A stretch of 64,000 nucleotides of DNA from Nitrospirota bacterium (GTDB taxonomy: Bacteria > Nitrospinota_A > UBA7883), in contig JAJRZK010000026.1 in NCBI GenBank assembly GCA_024275315.1, positions 1 to 64,000 on the forward strand, given 5' to 3'. The notes under the pieces were generated by a model. The model searched no databases and was not told where the DNA came from. It was given only the letters and a program-made list of their open reading frames with translations. Shown here one piece after another: positions 61,696-64,000 of this stretch (positions are counted from its first letter, which is position 1; every line of letters begins with the position of its first letter). A program made the translations under genes and the position numbers.

Positions 61696-62256
61696 ATGCA
61701 CCGCGTTTTCCTGCCATTGGCTTTTGCGATATCCGTTGTTTGCGCCGTTCCAGGGGTTTTCGCCGAGGAAAACAAGTATGTTGGCAACAAGGCGTGCCAG
61801 GAGTGTCACAGTGAAATATACGCCTCCTGGGAGAAAAGCATCCACGCAAAGGCGTTCGACCTGCTGCATCCAAAAGTCCGGGCGAAAGAAAAAAAGGAAG
61901 CCGGCCTGGATCCTGAAGTAGACTTCACCGGGGACAAGTCGTGTATGCGTTGCCATGTCACCGCATGGCAACGGGGGGGATATGCTTTTGACAACCCGGC
62001 GGACGAGTGGAAGGGGGTGGGGTGTGAAGAGTGTCATGGCGCCTCGGAACGGTGGCTGGAGCTTCATGCGAACAAAAAACTGAAAAGACGTGACAGAAAG
62101 CTTAAACAAGCCGGGTTGGTAAAACCCTTTGCCGGCCAGAGCGTGTGCATGCGTTGTCATTACAACGTGAACAGCCCGTATAAATACCGCGACCCGGACA
62201 GGTTGATAGACTGGACGGACGTTAAATACGCGGATACCTATCACATTCTGCCATGA
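61696..62256 (+). CDS. Periplasmic tetraheme c-type cytochrome (c554-like)
   Basis: From ATG 61696 the protein has 186 residues: a signal peptide (MHRVFLPLAFAISVVCAVPG, cleaved after VFA), then four CXXCH heme sites, CQECH (34-38), CMRCH (83-87), CEECH (110-114) and CMRCH (151-155). The pattern NKACQECHSEIYASWEKSIH and CEECHGA fits the cytochrome c554/multiheme doxx-type proteins of the periplasm, used in anaerobic or nitrogen-cycle electron transfer. The ATG 18 bases upstream is less likely because it dilutes the signal peptide. No partner oxidoreductase is adjacent. Confidence 0.92.
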   Translation: MHRVFLPLAFAISVVCAVPGVFAEENKYVGNKACQECHSEIYASWEKSIHAKAFDLLHPKVRAKEKKEAGLDPEVDFTGDKSCMRCHVTAWQRGGYAFDNPADEWKGVGCEECHGASERWLELHANKKLKRRDRKLKQAGLVKPFAGQSVCMRCHYNVNSPYKYRDPDRLIDWTDVKYADTYHILP

Positions 62257-62376
62257 TCCCACGCAGGAGATTTATGGTCACACGACTGTTTGCCGGGAGA
62301 TATTAAATAGCTTTGCGCGTTAAACTCGATTATCGATTCCGGTTTTGCCAGTTCGAAAACCGCACGCTCCATCCAG

Positions 62377-63180
62377 ATGTTTGACAGGGACCGGTATCGC
62401 AGGTTTTTAAAAACCAAACGATTTGGCCTCGTTCTGGAAACCTTGGAGCAAGTAGACTCCACTAACAACTGGATCACCACGCGGTTGCGCCGTGAGGATA
62501 TAGAGCAGGTGGTGGTGGTAGCGGAGTCGCAGACCGCAGGAAGGGGTCGTTATGGGAGGAGCTGGGTCAGCCCGCCCGGTGTGAGCCTGGCTTTCAGCCT
62601 GGCGGTGAGCATTCCCGAATCTCTCGATTTGGCCAGCGTCCTGACGTTGACAGCAGGGGTTTCGCTGGCCGAGACGGTGGGGAGCATGGCGTCGGTGGAG
62701 CCCGGCCTGAAATATCCGAATGACCTGATGATAGGCTCCAAAAAAGTGGCTGGGATACTGGCGGAGTTTAAAAAAGAGAGGGCCAGGGATTACGCCGTTG
62801 TGGGAATCGGAATAAACGTTAATACAAGGGTTGAAATGTTTCCCGATAACCTGCATGATATCGCCACATCCTTGTTAATGGAAAGCGGGCACGAAACCTC
62901 GAGAGAGGCGTTATTGGCCATGTTTTTGTTTCAGTTCGAGAGCAGGCTCCGTGAGCTTGAAGCAGACGGGCCGAAATCGACCATACAACAATTCAGACGC
63001 CTGGCCGCTCCCTACTTTGGCAAACAGGTGACCATCGACGGAGCTGGCGAGAAGGTCACCGGAAGGACTATGGATATCTCCGATAACGGAGGGCTTGTGA
63101 TAGAAACAGCCCCGGGTGTCACCAAAACGGTGATCTCCGGAGAGGCTCGGTTCGATACACGGCCCATGGGTGACAAATAA
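62377..63180 (+). CDS. birA: Biotin-[acetyl-CoA carboxylase] ligase (no HTH domain)
   Basis: The 267-residue protein contains QVDSTNNWITTRL, the biotin-AMP loop QTAGRGRYGRSW, GLKYPNDLMIGSKKVAGIL and VVGIGINVNTR, then a C-terminal SH3-like domain (GRTMDISDNGGLVIETAPG). It activates biotin with ATP and attaches it to carrier proteins. The N-terminal winged helix of the bifunctional BirA is absent, so it should not act as a repressor. coaX follows 48 bases downstream, a very common neighbour. Confidence 0.95.
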   Translation: MFDRDRYRRFLKTKRFGLVLETLEQVDSTNNWITTRLRREDIEQVVVVAESQTAGRGRYGRSWVSPPGVSLAFSLAVSIPESLDLASVLTLTAGVSLAETVGSMASVEPGLKYPNDLMIGSKKVAGILAEFKKERARDYAVVGIGINVNTRVEMFPDNLHDIATSLLMESGHETSREALLAMFLFQFESRLRELEADGPKSTIQQFRRLAAPYFGKQVTIDGAGEKVTGRTMDISDNGGLVIETAPGVTKTVISGEARFDTRPMGDK

Positions 63181-63228
63181 CCGTCCAACCTGTGCGAATA
63201 TAACATTACATACGGAGCGTACGGAGCG

Positions 63229-64000
63229 ATGGCCAACCTGTTGCTTGTGATCGATGTGGGCAACACTCAGATCGTGTTGGGGGTGTATGACAATACAGAT
63301 CTGAAGGCGCAATGGCGCCTCGGCACAAGAGCCAGCAGCACCGAGGACGAGTTGTCCGCATTGATAACCCAGATGTTCAACCTCGAACAGATCGATATAA
63401 AGAGCGTGGTCGATGTGGCGATATCATGTGTGGTTCCTCCGTTGGCTCCGGCGCTCAACAGGTTTTGCGTAAAAACTTTTGGCAAAGATCCGCTCACTAT
63501 CGGTCCCGGTATAAAGACCGGGATATCCATCGCCGTGGACGACCCCAGGGAAGTGGGCGCCGACAGGATAGTAAACGCCGTGGGGGGGGTTTCCATGTTC
63601 GCGCCACCGCTGGTCATCGTGGATTTTGGAACCGCCATCACCGTGGACGCCATATCCGGAAAGTCGGAATATCTTGGAGGCGCTATAGTGCCCGGAATAC
63701 AGCTTTCTCTAGACGCGCTATGTCATAAGGCCGCGAAGCTTCCCAAGGTTGAAATGGCCGAGCCACCCTCCGTGATCGGGCGCAACACCGTTCATTCGAT
63801 ACAATCGGGAGCTTTTTTTGGATATGTCAGCCTGGTTGACGGGATTGTCAACAAAATGAAACCCCTGATCGGATCATCGGCCAAGGTGATAGCCACGGGC
63901 GGCGAAGCCAGCCAGGTGGCGCCTGTTTCCGGAACTATAGACCTGGTGGTGGAAAACCTTACGCTGGAGGGGTTGCGGGTGGTCCATGAAAAAAACAGGG
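63229..64000 (+). CDS. coaX: Type III pantothenate kinase (runs off window end)
   Basis: From ATG 63229 the visible 257 residues start MANLLLVIDVGNTQIVLGVY and include WRLGTRASSTEDE, DDPREVGADRIVNAVG, VIVDFGTAITVDAIS and GGAIVPGIQLSLDAL, all CoaX signatures of the ASKHA fold. The enzyme phosphorylates pantothenate, the first step of coenzyme A synthesis, and needs a monovalent cation rather than feedback control by CoA. Since the family has about 255-260 residues, only the last few codons are missing. It is probably cotranscribed with birA. Confidence 0.96.
   Translation, partial: MANLLLVIDVGNTQIVLGVYDNTDLKAQWRLGTRASSTEDELSALITQMFNLEQIDIKSVVDVAISCVVPPLAPALNRFCVKTFGKDPLTIGPGIKTGISIAVDDPREVGADRIVNAVGGVSMFAPPLVIVDFGTAITVDAISGKSEYLGGAIVPGIQLSLDALCHKAAKLPKVEMAEPPSVIGRNTVHSIQSGAFFGYVSLVDGIVNKMKPLIGSSAKVIATGGEASQVAPVSGTIDLVVENLTLEGLRVVHEKNR

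Overview
The window reads as chromosome of a Gram-negative, flagellated, probably anaerobic or facultative bacterium. Evidence for an outer membrane: an LptF/G-type permease, two or more lipoproteins and an OMP-like secreted protein. Evidence for respiration: a tetraheme c-type cytochrome and a NarI/HdrE-like cytochrome b. Other core genes are MEP-pathway ispE, ruvB, dnaN, birA-coaX and MotA/MotB. Base composition looks close to even through most of the window. The gene mix (bacterial MtrH homologue, many c-di-GMP proteins, multiheme cytochrome) resembles deltaproteobacterial or Nitrospinota-like lineages, but I cannot name the organism from sequence alone.

Bases 1-8500 are an accessory, decaying region. 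It holds an edge-truncated IS5-type transposase, a tRNA-Thr, a higBA toxin-antitoxin pair whose toxin gene carries a frameshift, and two ~140 bp repeats that flank higBA. Next comes a type I-C CRISPR-Cas remnant: cas3 and cas5c are intact, and cas8c is cut off by the 3' end of an IS110/IS1111-type element. The other edge of that element meets a broken ECF sigma factor gene, downstream of two tiny membrane proteins and a heme-motif fragment. A secreted ankyrin protein ends the region. No cas7, cas4, cas1, cas2 or repeat-spacer array is visible.

Bases 8800-12400 carry an SDR oxidoreductase with altered catalytic positions, an AT-richer DUF2971-like gene, a lytic transglycosylase and a DUF1318 lipoprotein. 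The lipoprotein sits directly upstream of the most striking gene in the window (12387-20270). It encodes a 2,627-residue protein with a TolB-like propeller, a TPR array, a degenerate CHAT protease-like domain, a second TPR array and an intact CHAT domain.

Bases 20300-27930 are a cobalamin-riboswitch-controlled operon for the late steps of B12 synthesis: cobO, an alpha-ribazole phosphatase, cobU, cobT, cobS, a fused cobD-cobQ and cbiB. Two tiny coupled ORFs lie between the riboswitch terminator and cobO. One resembles the P-loop start of cbiA, as if an earlier-acting gene had been deleted there.

Bases 28000-45900 are mostly housekeeping and signalling. They include a PAS-GGDEF-EAL protein, a patatin, an MtrH-family methyltransferase, a PAP2 phosphatase with LptF, a REC-REC-HD-GYP regulator, the yggS-proC-yggT-yggU operon continuing into a glycosyltransferase, dnaN, the NarI/HdrE-like protein and clpS. 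Bases 46000-55760 hold two GspE/PilB-type ATPases (one with a GspF/PilC partner) around an opposing operon of a YcgR-like protein, FapA, MotA, MotB and PilZ. The last part carries ispE, a DUF542 + FmdE-like pair, ruvB, an HD-GYP protein, the tetraheme cytochrome, birA and coaX, which runs off the end. Many c-di-GMP genes (GGDEF-EAL, two HD-GYP, PilZ) share the window with motility and pilus or secretion motor genes.
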